Source: Acidobacteriota bacterium
GTDB taxonomy: Bacteria > Acidobacteriota > Terriglobia > UBA7540
Length of the DNA stretch: 7,037 bases
Direction: 5' to 3'
NCBI GenBank assembly: GCA_021789565.1
Contig: JAJYJL010000420.1
Span: 1-7,037, forward strand
Position numbers and translations under genes: made by a program. This document shows positions 6,839-7,037 of the stretch, piece after piece; the first letter of the stretch is position 1; the number at the start of each line of letters is the position of its first letter. The notes beneath the pieces were generated by a model. The model was not told the origin of the DNA, did no database searches, and saw only the letters and a program-made list of their open reading frames with translations.

Positions 6839-7037
6839 TTAGTTCGCAATCTCCACGCTCTCGAGCACGATCTCCTGAGGGTGCGGGTCGTTCAAGTCCG
6901 TGAGGACGTTGATATTCAGGCTTGCGTTCTCGGCTATAGTCCCCAGTGACGCCACCGCAAAGTGCTGTCCATTTTAGATCCTGGCCTTCATGCGTGCTGC
7001 TTCTTTCAGCACGCGCCGGACGAGTTCTGGCAGCGCT
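6839..7037 (-). pseudogene. 3' end of an unidentified convergent gene with an in-frame TAA
   Basis: Read on the - strand from the window edge, 20 codons (starting ALPELVRRVLKEAARM) look like an amphipathic basic helix and end at TAA (complement of 6974-6976). The same frame then runs 44 more codons, with segments GQHFAVASLGTIAENA, LNINVL and QEIVLESVEIAN, to a TAA at 6839-6841. The 44 codons have mostly G or C in third position and an ordinary mixed composition with beta-strand-like alternation, so they look coding. A single base change would turn a CAA (Gln) into the internal TAA. This could be a nonsense mutation, a sequencing error, or a real stop followed by a remnant. I do not recognise the family. 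No start codon followed by a full-length product exists after the stop; GTG near 6955 would give only about 38 residues. The gene converges on hypE. Confidence 0.5.

Noticed and set aside
6822..6839. Short inverted repeat ATCGT/ACGAT between hypE and the convergent frame, as a terminator
   Set aside because: It has only five Watson-Crick pairs, is AT-containing, and no T-run follows on either strand.
6819..7037. Second open frame on the - strand across the same stretch
   Set aside because: It has no stop, but its product is dominated by Arg, Pro, Glu and Ser and it runs on into the hypE complement, so it is likely a shadow of the neighbouring frame.

Overview
The window holds a compact [NiFe]-hydrogenase maturation cluster, hypF-hypC-hypD-hypE, all on the + strand. 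Upstream lies the 3' part of a GH38 alpha-mannosidase gene on the same strand. Downstream, on the - strand, is the 3' end of an unidentified reading frame with an in-frame stop. The base composition (moderately GC-rich), the TTG starts and the mix of a glycosidase with hyp genes suggest a free-living, possibly polysaccharide-degrading soil bacterium. Acidobacteriota would fit, but this is a guess from general style and no marker in the window fixes the phylum.

Layout: 1-1944, GH38 alpha-mannosidase lacking its N-terminal catalytic part, which lies before the window. 1960-4311, hypF, with a TTG start 15 bases after the mannosidase stop. 4314-4610, hypC, 2 bases after hypF. 4641-5747, hypD, after a 30-base gap. 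5751-6818, hypE, with a TTG start 3 bases after hypD and a strong Shine-Dalgarno sequence. 6839-7037, a convergent partial gene on the - strand. No intergenic stretch exceeds 30 bases. I see no rRNA, tRNA, CRISPR array, insertion sequence or convincing rho-independent terminator.

The four hyp genes are exactly the set that builds the Fe(CN)2CO part of the [NiFe] active site. HypF makes a carbamoyl group from carbamoyl phosphate and passes it to the C-terminal cysteine of HypE. HypE dehydrates it to a thiocyanate. The HypC-HypD complex holds the iron, accepts the cyanides and hands the centre to the hydrogenase large subunit. All recognisable catalytic and metal-binding motifs are intact, so the module looks functional. 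The nickel-insertion genes (hypA, hypB), the endopeptidase and the hydrogenase subunits are not in this window, and genes of other kinds flank the module on both sides.

No wholly new system is evident. The points most worth a second look are RNA-level and gene-end oddities. Two hairpins lie at the end of hypC, one across its stop codon just before the poorly primed hypD start. A perfect 10-bp stem lies inside hypF. hypC, hypD and hypE all lie in one frame, separated only by single stops. The convergent - strand gene carries an in-frame TAA.
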